Part shown: one piece after another, positions 11,137-21,805 of the stretch
Numbering within the stretch: position 1 is the stretch's first letter
How the letters are laid out: each line of letters starts with the position of its first letter
Origin: Tragulus kanchil
Lineage: Eukaryota; Chordata; Mammalia; Artiodactyla; Tragulidae
Reading direction: 5' to 3'
Assembly: GCA_022376925.1 (NCBI GenBank)
Contig: JAIOJX010000001.1
Coordinates: 1-64,000 of the forward strand
DNA: 64,000 nucleotides
Notes under the pieces: model-generated
Told to the model about the DNA's origin: nothing
The model's database searches: none
Seen by the model: only the letters and a program-made list of their open reading frames with translations
Made by a program: the position numbers and the translations under genes

Positions 11137-11212
11137 CAATTCCACAAGACTGTTGGTGAGAATCAGTTCTGTCAGACAGGGCACAGCCTGATCAAGCCCC
11201 TCACCTATATGG
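11137..11212 (-). pseudogene. SNRPA1: SNRPA1-like exon 3
   Basis: A strong polypyrimidine acceptor (tttttcttctAG) and GTAAGT donor bound 76 bp. It encodes CHIGEGLDQAVPCLTELILT, then NSLVEL, a leucine-rich repeat of U2A'. One Asn codon is missing relative to the usual NNSLVEL. Confidence 0.8.
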
Positions 11213-11324
11213 CTAGAAGAAAAAGACAAAATCTTAATGAAAATGCAATAAACTAACAACTTGATCTAAGTGCCTGCCAGAGGACTTCAAAGCAAGAAGA
11301 AGCTTAGAGCTCCTTCTTCCAATG

Positions 11325-11400
11325 CTCTGACAGAGGAAAAGAAGGGACAAGGAGGAGACTTGTCTGAGGTCACACAGGCAGGGTTGTCTCTGAAGCGCAC
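11325..11400 (+). repeat. Possible MIR fragment
   Basis: Contains gaggtcacacaggcag preceded by a diverged gaggaaa-like stretch, as in the MIR core. Short and old. It lies in an intron of the SNRPA1-like locus. Confidence 0.35.
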
Positions 11401-12159
11401 CTCCTAGAGCCACAGGGGGCTCTTCCAAAGGCCACACAAGCCCCAAGACAAGGAGAGCATCCTCCGGACATGGACAGCCTCGGTCACCTCAGGACTCATG
11501 AGAGGAAGAGTCCTGAAGACTCAATGAGCAGGAAGCAACAACCAAACCACAACAACCAAACACAACCAAACCACAATTCAACAGTTAACTCAAGAGAAAT
11601 AGGCCTATTTCAGAAAAGCAACTTACTACCAAGAACTTCTTAAAGACCCTGTCTATAGACCTTCAATAACTTTCCTCCAACAAAATTTAGAGATGACGAA
11701 AGTGGGTCAAAAAAAAATCTTAATTTCTATCAGCAATATTCTACAAATCACTTGCATTTAAAGAACAAACAGCAGAAGACTTGTAGTAGAATGAGATATT
11801 CAGTTAAAACCATGACTGTTTAATTTTATGTATCTATTTAATATGCCCCTTCTGATAATTACTATTATTATTTTTAGAAATGAGCCAAAATGTGTACAAA
11901 GCATCATGTTTTTCATTTAAATTAGAAACTTACTATGAATACATGAATATACCTGATTTCTGAATACATGCAAACCAAGACCTGATCAATGACAAATTAC
12001 ACTCTGAATCTATATGGGAAAGTGTGATTCAATCACCATTTAAGAAACATGTAGGTTAGGAAAAAGAGAAATTTGACTTAACGGACAGCATGTAACTGCA
12101 ACTTCTTGAGGGAACTCCTCAACATCTACTGAGGGGGGAAAAAGCTAGCACACACTTAC

Positions 12160-12300
12160 CATATTCTGTCATTGTTCACTAATAATGTTTTCAGTCTTCT
12201 CAACAAAGGAAAACCATCCAGCTTTCATTGTCAGAAAAATCAATGGCATCAAATTGGTCTAAGGTGGCATGGAGATTTTCAATGACAGGAATTTTATACC
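12160..12300 (-). pseudogene. SNRPA1: SNRPA1-like exon 2 with 7-bp deletion
   Basis: Acceptor ttcacAG and donor GTAAGTG bound 141 bp. It begins GYKIPVIENLHATLDQFDAI and continues DFSDNE. There the codons for the next residues (normally IRKLDGFP) are cut by a 7-bp deletion, so the second half (LLRRLKTLLVNN-like) is out of frame. This is the clearest inactivating lesion. Confidence 0.8.
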
Positions 12301-12899
12301 CTGTGAAAAGGAGAAAAACCCACTTGAGTATTAATATAAATAAAAGGCGCCTTAAAACATTAGCAGCATTTCATGATAACTGGACTCACAGCTTACGCTC
12401 CTCCTGAGAAGTGTTTACCTGCCGTCCATGCCACTGTCAGGCCCTGCCAAGGTACTGGCACACAACACGAGCAAGAGTAAGTCCTAGCTGCCAGGAAGCT
12501 TAGGTCCATCAGTGAACTAGAGCAAGTTGATGGCGACGAGGGCCATAAGGATGACCACACTTCCCAGCCGTACCCAGCTAGGTCTTGTAAGATAATTTAC
12601 AAGGTGCCCCCCACGGCTCTAAAGCAAGGCCTTGGAGCCAGTGAGGTGGCCTAACAGGACCTTACACTTGTGAGCGGTTTACGGTCAGCGTCCAAGCATT
12701 GTTCACACATGCCGGAGGGACAGCAGCCCTGGACCTCCTCTGCCTCCCACAGGCCAGATTCCTAGATCTCACGGGGCTGTCTTCACGGGATCACGACAGT
12801 TCCCCCTTTCTTCCCCTCCCCCAGCTCAAAGCCTGAGCTGAGAAGTCAGTGGTTCACACACAATGGTAAGTCACCCTGTGGACAGCTCGCTCAAACCCA

Positions 12900-13800
12900 C
12901 CGACTCATCTAACACGGGCATCAGGACTGAGATAGCGGCTCAGAGACGAAGCTAACGGAGCCAAGGGGAAAGCACACACTTCAGAGTCGTACGGGCTACA
13001 TCCAAGCAAGCGCTGCACCGAAAGAGGCGTCAGTCCGAGAGTCGAGAGGCCGCAGGGCTCCTCCGCGTCAAGGCAGCGACGGCTTCCGCTTCGCGCCGGG
13101 ACTGGTCTAAAGTCAACGCCAACAAGAGGAAAGCGCTGGGCTCTCCGCAGGCAAGGAAGCCGGCTGAAAGCAGAGCCCGCAGCCGCGCGGCTCCCGAGGC
13201 CGCGTTCTCCCCCGGAACGGATCTCGGGCCGAGCCCTTCCACCCGGAGCAGCGGCCCTGCGGAGGCTTCCGGCGCGGGGGCTTCCACAATCCTCCCCTCC
13301 GCAGGCAGCCGGGCGCCGGGCGCGCCCCAACAGTCCGCTCCCGACAAGGCGCTGGGGAAGGCAACAGGACGGAAGCGAACGGGAGGAAACCTCGGGGAAA
13401 CGACCGCTTCGGGCCCGCACGTCCCTCCCTCGCGCCGCAGGAAGGTCGCCGACACCCTCCGCCGCCCGACTCAGCCCGCAGGGCCAGCTCACGGTCCCGC
13501 TCGGCGTTGGCGCGGGCGTACGGCGCCGCCTGTTCGACCAGCTCCGCCGTCAGCGTCACCATCTTGCTACCCGCAGCCTCCCGCCGCCCCAGCGTCCTGG
13601 CGTGCCCCGCGCGGCGTCGAGGTCGTAGCTATCGGGGAGTCCTGCCCCTCGGACTTGGGCTCTACCTCCCGGGTGTGGGCTCCGTCTCTAGGCTCGGGCT
13701 CCACTTCCACGGTTCGGGCTGGGGCTCAACAGAGCTCTTGGGCCCTTCGTTGCACCTCTAGTGCTGCCGTGTTCCTCTGGCGCAGCGGCGGTCTGCAGGC
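12900..13800. promoter_or_regulatory. CpG island over SNRPA1-like exon 1
   Basis: A GC- and CpG-dense block against an otherwise AT-rich background, covering exon 1, the start of intron 1 and about 240 bp upstream. It is the expected promoter type of a housekeeping splicing gene. Its preservation suggests recent origin, or lasting germline protection from methylation. The long minus-strand open frames at 12905-13562 come from GC richness, not from a protein. Confidence 0.75.
13476..13562 (-). pseudogene. SNRPA1: SNRPA1-like exon 1 with start codon
   Basis: ATG at 13562 in a fair Kozak context (gcaagATGG). The 29 codons read MVTLTAELVEQAAPYARANA then ERDRELALR, against the MVKLTAELIEQAAQYTNAVRDRELDLR form known for U2A'; two extra codons lie before RDREL. 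After CTGCGG the minus strand continues GCTGAG, so the donor would be GC rather than GT. Confidence 0.78.
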
Positions 13801-14011
13801 CCGGCTCAACTTCTGCAAGCTAACAAATTGGGAAAACCCCCAAGAATAACTTCGTGCGTCTGTGCACCGTCAGGTGAAAGGGAGGCTGGGACTGTCCTCA
13901 TGGGAACCAGTGCTGGGTCCCGGATTTTGACCCTGTGTGAGGACTGGAGCTGGGTCACCCCCCACGGTGGTTTCCCATTAGGCTTGTACTCGCTAGAGAC
14001 TTTGCGGGAGG

Positions 14012-14120
14012 AGATGGAAATCCACTCCAGTATTCTTGCCTGAGAAATCCCATGGACCAGAGGAGCCTGGTGGGCTACAGTCCATAGGGTTGCAAAGAGT
14101 TGAACACAGCTAAGCAACTA
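14012..14120 (+). repeat. Bov-tA tail fragment (again at 15104-15212)
   Basis: aatccactccagtattcttg followed by ggagcctggtgggctacagt and a degraded end is the BovB-derived half of Bov-tA. Present twice because of D4. Confidence 0.75.
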
Positions 14121-14589
14121 ACACACAGTACATCCTCACTGTAATCCATTTTGGTTTAAGAAAACGTCTTTTTCCCCAAATCAAATCACCAAATCATAAT
14201 TTGGGCTGTAATTTGAATTAAACGGATAAGAAATGTGACTGCCTCTCCCAATTGGCAAAAAAAAGAGACAAGCTTTCAAAAGTTCCAATTCAAGAAGAGC
14301 CATCAGTGGAAGACGCTCCTAGCTCAGAAAGCCCTGTGCGTTGACAACATCTTTTCTCCTCTTTTTTTTTTTTTCTGGTGGTGGTGTGGGGAGGGCAGTT
14401 TTACTATGGTCCTGTAGGTCTGGGACAGGAAAGGCTTTCCTGCTTCATAGCCCAGGAAGGGGGAAGTCCTTATCACCTGATCAAAGTTAATGTGACCAAT
14501 AATGAAACAAATCACTCCTGTATCACCTAAAGATGCAATGAGAAGGACACAGGATTGCTTCTGAGAGACTCGTGCCAAAGATGCTTGAC

Positions 14590-14655
14590 CTCACGGTCCC
14601 GCTCGGCGTTGGCGCCTAGGCCCTGTTCGACCAGCTCCGCCGTCAGCGTCACCAT
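14590..14655 (-). pseudogene. SNRPA1: Partial second copy of SNRPA1-like exon 1
   Basis: D4 copy B repeats the ATG (14655-14653) and first codons, MVTLTAELVEQ. It then has a scrambled short segment before ANAERDRE, and is cut by the copy boundary at 14590. It has no adjoining donor, so it is not a usable exon. Confidence 0.75.
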
Positions 14656-15882
14656 CTTGCTACCGCAGCCTCCCGCCGCCCCAGCGTCCTGGCGTGCCCC
14701 GCGCGGCGTCGAGGTCGTAGCTATCGGGGAGTCCTGCCCCTCGGACTTGGGCTCTACCTCCCGGGTGTGGGCTCCGTCTCTAGGCTCGGGCTCCACTTCC
14801 ACGGTTCGGGCTGGGGCTCAACAGAGCTCTTGGGCCCTTCGTTGCACCTCTAGTGCTGCCGTGTTCCTCTGGCGCAGCGGCGGTCTGCAGGCCCGGCTCA
14901 ACTTCTGCAAGCTAACAAATTGGGAAAACCCCCAAGAATAACTTCGTGCGTCTGTGCACCGTCAGGTGAAAGGGAGGCTGGGACTGTCCTCATGGGAACC
15001 AGTGCTGGGTCCCGGATTTTGACCCTGTGTGAGGACTGGAGCTGGGTCACCCCCCACGGTGGTTTCCCATTAGGCTTGTACTCGCTAGAGACTTTGCGGG
15101 AGGAGATGGAAATCCACTCCAGTATTCTTACGGGGGAAATCCCATGGACCAGAGGAGCCTGGTGGGCTACAGTCCATAGGGTTGCAAAGAGTTGAACACA
15201 GCTAAGCAACTAACACACAGTACATCCTCACTGTAATCCATTTTGGTTTAAGAAAACGTCTTTTTCCCCAAATCAAATCACCAAATCATAATTTGGGCTG
15301 TAATTTGAATTAAACGGATAAGAAATGTGACTGCCTCTCCCAATTGGCAAAAAAAAGAGACAAGCTTTCAAAAGTTCCAATTCAAGAAGAGCCATCAGTG
15401 GAAGACGCTCCTAGCTCAGAAAGCCCTGTGCGTTGACAACATCTTTTCTCCTCTTTTTTTTTTTTTCTGGTGGTGGTGTGGGGAGGGCAGTTTTACTATG
15501 GTCCTGTAGGTCTGGGACAGGAAAGGCTTTCCTGCTTCATAGCCCAGGAAGGGGGAAGTCCTTATCACCTGATCAAAGTTAATGTGACCAATAATGAAAC
15601 AAATCACTCCTGTATCACCTAAAGATGCAATGAGAAGGACACAGGATTGCTTCTGAGAGACTCGTGCCAAAGATGCTTGACCTGAATGAAAACATGAGGA
15701 AACCTCAGACAAGCACACATTGAGGGACAGCCAGTAACTGGCGGGTTAGCTGTAGAAGATTCAAGGTCACAAGAGTCAAAAAACCAAGGAACTGTTCTAT
15801 ACTGAAGGAAACTAGAACCAGATAATATTAAACTGGACCTTTTTGCTAAGGGCATTATCAGGACAGCTGGCAAGACTTGAAT

Positions 15883-18098
15883 CCGGTCAAAGGATCGAAC
15901 GCAGGAATACATCAATATCAAATTCCTGATTCCTGGTTATGTAGAAGATCCTTGTTTATAGGAAACGATCTAAAGTACTTAGCGGGTGATAGGGTATTAG
16001 GTCAGTAATTTACTTTCAAATTGTTCAGGAAAACATTGTACTGTACCTGCAACTGTTTTAAAATTTTTTTTTAGTGGTTGTTTCAAAATAAAAAAGAAGA
16101 GATCAATGCAAACTTCACTTCATTCCAGAGAGATCCACCAGGTGGAGACCTTATATCAGACAGCTGATTTGACAAGCCCTGTCATTCAGTTGCTGAGCTC
16201 TATTTGACTCTCTGTGACCCATGGCAGCACGCCAGGCTTCCTTGTCCTTCACCATCTCCTGGAGTTTGCTCAAACTCATGTCCATTGAAATAGCTATCTA
16301 ATCATCTCATCCTCTGCCACCCCCCTTCTCTTTTGCCTTCAATCTTTCCCACCATCAGGGTTGCTGCCAACGAGTCAGCTCTTCATATCAGGTGGCCAAA
16401 GTATTGGAGTTTCAGCATCAGTCCTTCCAAAAAATATTCAGGATTGATTTCCTTTAGGACTGACTGGTTTGATCTCCATGCAGTCCAGGGAACTCTCAAG
16501 AGTCTTCTCCAGCACCACAGTTCAAAAGCATCAATTCTTCAACATTCAGCCTTCTTTATGGTCCAGCTCTCACATCCATACATGACTACTGGAAAAACCA
16601 TAGCTTTGAATAGACAGACCTTTGTTGGCAGAGTGAACTCTCTGCTTTTAATGTGCTGTCCAGGTTTGTCATAGCTTTCGTTTCAAGGAGCGAGTGTCTT
16701 CTAAGTTCATGCAGTCACTATCGGCAGTCACTATCGGCAGTGATTTTGGAGCCCAAGAAAATAACATCTGTCACTGCTTCCACTTTTTCCCTTTTATTTG
16801 CCATGAAGTGATGGAACAGGGTGCCATGATGTTAGTTTTTTGAATACTGAGTTGTAAGCCAGCTTTTTCATTCTCCTCTTTCACCTTCATCAAGAGGCTC
16901 TTCAGTTCCTCTTCACTTTCTGCCATTAGAGTGGTATCATCTGCATATCTGAGATTCTTGATATTTCTCCCAGCAATCTTGATTACTTAGCTTTTCCGGT
17001 CAAAGGATCGAACGCAGGAATACATCAATATCAAATTCCTGATTCCTGGTTATGTAGAAGATCCTTGTTTATAGGAAACGATCTAAAGTACTTAGCGGGT
17101 GATAGGGTATTAGGTCAGTAATTTACTTTCAAATTGTTCAGGAAAACATTGTACTGTACCTGCAACTGTTTTAAAATTTTTTTTTAGTGGTTGTTTCAAA
17201 ATAAAAAAGAAGAGATCAATGCAAACTTCACTTCATTCCAGAGAGATCCACCAGGTGGAGACCTTATATCAGACAGCTGATTTGACAAGCCCTGTCATTC
17301 AGTTGCTGAGCTCTATTTGACTCTCTGTGACCCATGGCAGCACGCCAGGCTTCCTTGTCCTTCACCATCTCCTGGAGTTTGCTCAAACTCATGTCCATTG
17401 AAATAGCTATCTAATCATCTCATCCTCTGCCACCCCCCTTCTCTTTTGCCTTCAATCTTTCCCACCATCAGGGTTGCTGCCAACGAGTCAGCTCTTCATA
17501 TCAGGTGGCCAAAGTATTGGAGTTTCAGCATCAGTCCTTCCAAAAAATATTCAGGATTGATTTCCTTTAGGACTGACTGGTTTGATCTCCATGCAGTCCA
17601 GGGAACTCTCAAGAGTCTTCTCCAGCACCACAGTTCAAAAGCATCAATTCTTCAACATTCAGCCTTCTTTATGGTCCAGCTCTCACATCCATACATGACT
17701 ACTGGAAAAACCATAGCTTTGAATAGACAGACCTTTGTTGGCAGAGTGAACTCTCTGCTTTTAATGTGCTGTCCAGGTTTGTCATAGCTTTCGTTTCAAG
17801 GAGCGAGTGTCTTCTAAGTTCATGCAGTCACTATCGGCAGTCACTATCGGCAGTGATTTTGGAGCCCAAGAAAATAACATCTGTCACTGCTTCCACTTTT
17901 TCCCTTTTATTTGCCATGAAGTGATGGAACAGGGTGCCATGATGTTAGTTTTTTGAATACTGAGTTGTAAGCCAGCTTTTTCATTCTCCTCTTTCACCTT
18001 CATCAAGAGGCTCTTCAGTTCCTCTTCACTTTCTGCCATTAGAGTGGTATCATCTGCATATCTGAGATTCTTGATATTTCTCCCAGCAATCTTGATTC
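15883..18098. repeat. Tandem duplication D5, period 1113 bp
   Basis: Copy A begins ccggtcaaaggatcgaac at 15883, copy B at 16996. They agree until gcaatcttgatt (about 16983 and 18096). Copy A then has a short cttagctttt before copy B starts, where the true continuation is ctagcttgagctt. Confidence 0.95.
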
Positions 18099-18670
18099 TA
18101 GCTTGAGCTTCATCCAGCCCAGCAGATTACATTCACACGATGTAATCTGCATATGTTAAATAAGCAGGGTAACAATATACAGCTTGATATACTCATTTCC
18201 CAATTTGGAACCAGTTCGTTGTTACACGTCCAGTTCTAACTGTTGCTTCTTGACCTGCATACAGGTTTCTCAGGAGACAGGTAAGGTGATCTGGTACACC
18301 CATCTCCTTAAGAATTTTCCAGTTTGTTCTGTCCCCACATGGTCAAAGGCTTTAGTGTAGCCAGTGAAGCAGAAGTAGACGTTTTTGGAACGCCCTTTCT
18401 CTGTGATCCAACGGATGTTGGCAATTTGACCTCTGATTCCTCTCTTTTGTAAACCCACCTCGTACTTCTTGGCTCACATACTGCTGAAGCTTAGCTTGAA
18501 GAATTTTGAGCATAACCTTGCTAACCTGTGAAATGACAGCAACTGTATGGTAGTTTGAACATTCTTTGACACTGCCCTTCTTTGGGATTGAAATGAAAGC
18601 TGACCTTTTCCAGCCCTGTGGCCACTGGTGAGTTTTCCAAATTTCCTAACATATTGAGTGCAACACTTTA
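16175..18670 (-). repeat. BovB LINE, reverse transcriptase and 3' part, antisense
   Basis: On the minus strand this is BovB (RTE clade). The catalytic YADD motif is encoded at 16932-16946 and again at 18046-18060. The segment also encodes the recognisable MYGCESW-type downstream region as a degenerate frame. Collapsing D5 leaves one fragment, about 17285-18670. Stops and indels break ORF2, so it is inactive. Confidence 0.85.
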
Positions 18671-18675
18671 ACAGC

Positions 18676-19035
18676 ATGAACGGAAAAAGAAGATCCAATG
18701 GGTTTATAGAATGGAGTATCACTCCAACATACCAAATACTGAAATATTGCTCCGCCATACTAAACAATGAAATAATGCCATTTCCAGGAACATGGAGGGA
18801 CCTAGACACCACAAAAGTCAGGGCAGTAAGTCAGAGAACAGATATTGCATGCTACCCCTTAAAGGTGGGCCTAAAATGATACCCATATACTTATTCATTT
18901 AGCAAAGAGAAGGAAACTCCGAGCCTTAGAAAATAAACTACAGAGGATCAAAGGGGATGTTGGGGAGGGGTGTACAAATAAGGATGTCCAAGTGAAGGTA
19001 CACCTACTACTCTATTGAAAATAAAGAATGAGAAA
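18676..19035 (+). repeat. L1 3' fragment (again at about 19762-20118)
   Basis: Carries the L1 tail pattern: gaatggagtatcactc, aaatattgctccgcc, ccaggaacatggagggacct. It follows directly on the BovB fragment and is repeated by D6. Confidence 0.6.
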
Positions 19036-19048
19036 CAAACCTAGTCTT

Positions 19049-19382
19049 GGGCTTCCCTAGTGGCTCAGTGGTAAAGAATCCACCTGCCAATGCAGGAGAC
19101 ATGGGTTCCATCTCTGGTCCAGGAAGATCCCAATTGTGGTAGACAGAATAAGCCTTGGCAGCACAAGTACTGACACCGTGCTCTAGAGTCCTGGAGGTGA
19201 AACTACTGAAGCCCATTGCCCCCTGGAGCCCGTGCTTTGCAACAAGAGAAGCCACCCCAGTGAGAAGCCTGTGCACCACAATGAGAGAGTGGGTGACCCA
19301 CTCTCCCTGCAACTAGGGAAAAGCCTTTGAAGCAATGAAGACCCAGCCCAGCCAAAAATAATGAAAAATAAATTAAGAAAAA
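19049..19382 (+). repeat. tRNA-derived SINE (again at about 20133-20465)
   Basis: Starts gggcttccctagtggctcag with B-box-like gggttccatctctgg, then aggaagatccc, and ends in an A-rich tail at about 19385. Repeated by D6. Confidence 0.75.
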
Positions 19383-20860
19383 GAAAAACCCTACTGTTAC
19401 GCTGAGGCTATTCCATTTCACACTCTTTTACTAACTGATCTAGAAACTGAAACCAAAAAGTAGAAATGTGTATATACATACCTGAATCAAGTTGATATAG
19501 GGCTAAAATAAACCACCATTTCCCCGTCCAAAGTGCAAGTAACTACTATATCGTTTGGCTCACATACCTGAAGCTTAGCTTGAAGAATTTTGAGCATAAC
19601 CTTGCTAACCTGTGAAATGACAGCAACTGTATGGTAGTTTGAACATTCTTTGACACTGCCCTTCTTTGGGATTGAAATGAAAGCTGACCTTTTCCAGCCC
19701 TGTGGCCACTGGTGAGTTTTCCAAATTTCCTAACATATTGAGTGCAACACTTTAACAGCATGAACGGAAAAAGAAGATCCAATGGGTTTATAGAATGGAG
19801 TATCACTCCAACATACCAAATACTGAAATATTGCTCCGCCATACTAAACAATGAAATAATGCCATTTCCAGGAACATGGAGGACCTAGACACCACAAAAG
19901 TCAGGGCAGTAAGTCAGAGAACAGATATTGCATGCTACCCCTTAAAGGTGGGCCTAAAATGATACCCATATACTTATTCATTTAGCAAAGAGAAGGAAAC
20001 TCCGAGCCTTAGAAAATAAACTACAGAGGATCAAAGGGGATGTTGGGGAGGGGTGTACAAATAAGGATGTCCAAGTGAAGGTACACCTACTACTCTATTG
20101 AAAATAAAGAATGAGAAACAAACCTAGTCTTGGGCTTCCCTAGTGGCTCAGTGGTAAAGAATCCACCTGCCAATGCAGGAGACATGGGTTCCATCTCTGG
20201 TCCAGGAAGATCCCAATTGTGGTAGACAGAATAAGCCTTGGCAGCACAAGTACTGACACCGTGCTCTAGAGTCCTGGAGGTGAAACTACTGAAGCCCATT
20301 GCCCCCTGGAGCCCGTGCTTTGCAACAAGAGAAGCCACCCCAGTGAGAAGCCTGTGCACCACAATGAGAGAGTGGGTGACCCACTCTCCCTGCAACTAGG
20401 GAAAAGCCTTTGAAGCAATGAAGACCCAGCCCAGCCAAAAATAATGAAAAATAAATTAAGAAAAAGAAAAACCCTACTGTTACGCTGAGGCTATTCCATT
20501 TCACACTCTTTTACTAACTGATCTAGAAACTGAAACCAAAAAGTAGAAATGTGTATATACATACCTGAATCAAGTTGATATAGGGCTAAAATAAACCACC
20601 ATTTCCTACCCCCTCAGTGCCAGTGAAAGATGGAAATGCAAGTAATGAGCCTGTAGCGCTTACTTGTCTATCCGGGCACGACAGATTAAAATTCACAAGC
20701 CAAAAAGAAACTTTCCTTAAGTTCTAGTTTCCCAACACCAGAATGTGGGGTAGTTGGAAACCCGGCTGCCTCTTCAAGTCTTCCTGGAGCTGTGTCTTTA
20801 AAAAAACTGAAACTGCAGTGCACTTTGCATTCAAAAGGCTGCTGGCGGCTGAGGAATAAG

Positions 20861-20902
20861 GCCACAGCTGCCTAAGGAGAGGCCACAGCTGCCTAAGGAG
20901 AG
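20861..20902 (+). repeat. 21-bp unit repeated twice
   Basis: gccacagctgcctaaggag plus AG occurs perfectly twice in a row (20861-20881, 20882-20902). It is a simple local tandem repeat, much shorter than the 1.1-kb series. Confidence 0.95.
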
Positions 20903-20934
20903 GCTCTAAAAATCACCTGCCCTTGAGAACTCGG

Positions 20935-21143
20935 GCTTCCCAGGTGGCTCAGAAGGTAAAGAATCGCCCTCCTGCAATGCAGGAGACCTGGGTTCGAACC
21001 CTCGGTGGGGAAGATCCCCTGGTGAAGGAAATGGCAACCCACTTCAGTATTCTTGCCTGGAGAAGCCAGTGGACAGGGAAGGCTGGCGGGTGAGAGTCCC
21101 TGGGGGGGTAAGGCATCAGACACTACTGAGCCACTAACACACA
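20935..21143 (+). repeat. Bov-tA SINE, near full length
   Basis: ggcttcccaggtggctcag head, gcaggagacctgggttcga B-box region, then the BovB-like tail ggcaacccacttcagtattc to gagccactaacac. Confidence 0.88.
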
Positions 21144-21228
21144 TAGAAGGAAATGTTCTGGGCTAGGGGGCCAGAAAGAATTCAAAGTAAGGCCAATTAA
21201 GCAGAAACCGATCAAAGAGGCTCAGCTG

Positions 21229-21415
21229 TGGGCTTCCCTTGTGGCTCAGTGGATAAGAACCCGTCTGCCAATGCAGGAGACACAGGTTCAATCCCTGAAC
21301 CAGGAAGATCCCATATACCACAGAGCAGCTAAACCCACACATCAACAAAGACCCAGCACAGCCAAAAATAAATAAATAAAAGTTTTTTAAAAATAAATAA
21401 ATAAAGAGGTTCAGT
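21229..21415 (+). repeat. Short tRNA-derived SINE
   Basis: gggcttcccttgtggctcag head, ggttcaatccctgaacc, then aggaagatcccatatacc and an AAATA-rich tail. The body is shortened relative to other copies in the window. Confidence 0.75.
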
Positions 21416-21679
21416 TGTAAGGGTGGTCTTTCTTTTCTTTCTTTTTTCTCCCATTCCATCTTTCTTTCTTAGAGCCCAGGAGAAGATGATCCACACAGCT
21501 TCAGAAAGCCAACCTCCGACTAACATCCCAGCCAGATTCACGTAAAATATGTACAAAGCTCATACTTGCAAGTACTTATTTACTAGGGAAATTGTACTAA
21601 AAGAGGTCTCAATGTAAAATACCTAAATTAGGGGTCTTGATATTCCAAAAGTGATATTTTTGTGCGCACAATTAGAAAA

Positions 21680-21805
21680 GGCTGCTGTGGCCTGGAGGGA
21701 TGGGATGGGGGGGATATACATATGACTAATCTGGGATCATACATATCTGTAAACAACAAAACTCTGTAAAAGTTAAAAGTAAAATAGAAGTTTAAAAAAA
21801 AAAAG
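21680..21805 (+). repeat. Short L1 3' UTR end
   Basis: ggcctggagggatgggatg, then atatgactaatctgggatc and an A-rich tail match the ends at 2370-2500 and 10260-10375. Flanking aaaggctgctgtg (before about 21690 and again at about 21803) is probably a target-site duplication. Confidence 0.7.

Larger units (their letters stand above)
7375..13562 (-). pseudogene. SNRPA1: SNRPA1-like locus (U2 snRNP A'), unprocessed pseudogene or decayed paralogue
   Basis: Seven exons of a U2A'-like gene can be read on the minus strand: exon 1 13476-13562, exon 2 12160-12300, exon 3 11137-11212, exon 5 10723-10825, exon 6 9637-9716, exon 7 8088-8163 and exon 8 7375-7468. U2A' is a leucine-rich-repeat protein that binds U2B'' and stem-loop IV of U2 snRNA. 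Conserved pieces seen include MVTLTAELVEQAA, ATLDQFDAIDFSDNE, IGEGLDQA, AEKMFKGK, GLPTDKKKGGPSPG and LKGLLQS. Introns are kept, so this is not a retrocopy. Signs of decay: no match to the short exon 4 (between exons 3 and 5); a 7-bp deletion in exon 2 that shifts the frame; a GC donor after exon 1; GG in place of the exon 5 acceptor AG; no recognisable acidic last exon; and many substitutions for a very conserved protein. Some indels could be assembly errors, since D3 and D4 cut through the locus. Confidence 0.8.
13488..15682. repeat. Tandem duplication D4, period 1102 bp
   Basis: Copy A starts at 13488 (ctcacggtcccgctcgg) and copy B at 14590, running to about 15682. The start of copy B is damaged: a GC-rich 16-18 bp part of exon 1 is replaced by cctaggc. 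A second difference is ttgcctgag against ttacggggg within the Bov-tA piece. Confidence 0.95.
18469..20606. repeat. Tandem duplication D6, period about 1086 bp
   Basis: Copy A starts ttggctcacatactgctgaa at 18469; copy B, at 19555, lacks three bases there (cataCctgaag). The copies agree until aaccaccatttcc (about 19523 and 20606). The spacer 19524-19554 looks like a compressed version of 20608-20660 (shares gtgcaagtaa/atgcaagtaa). Confidence 0.95.

Noticed and set aside
12905..13562. Long overlapping minus-strand open frames (up to 195 codons)
   Set aside because: They arise from high GC content in the CpG island. Only the first 29 codons from 13562 match a known protein (U2A'); the rest is intron.
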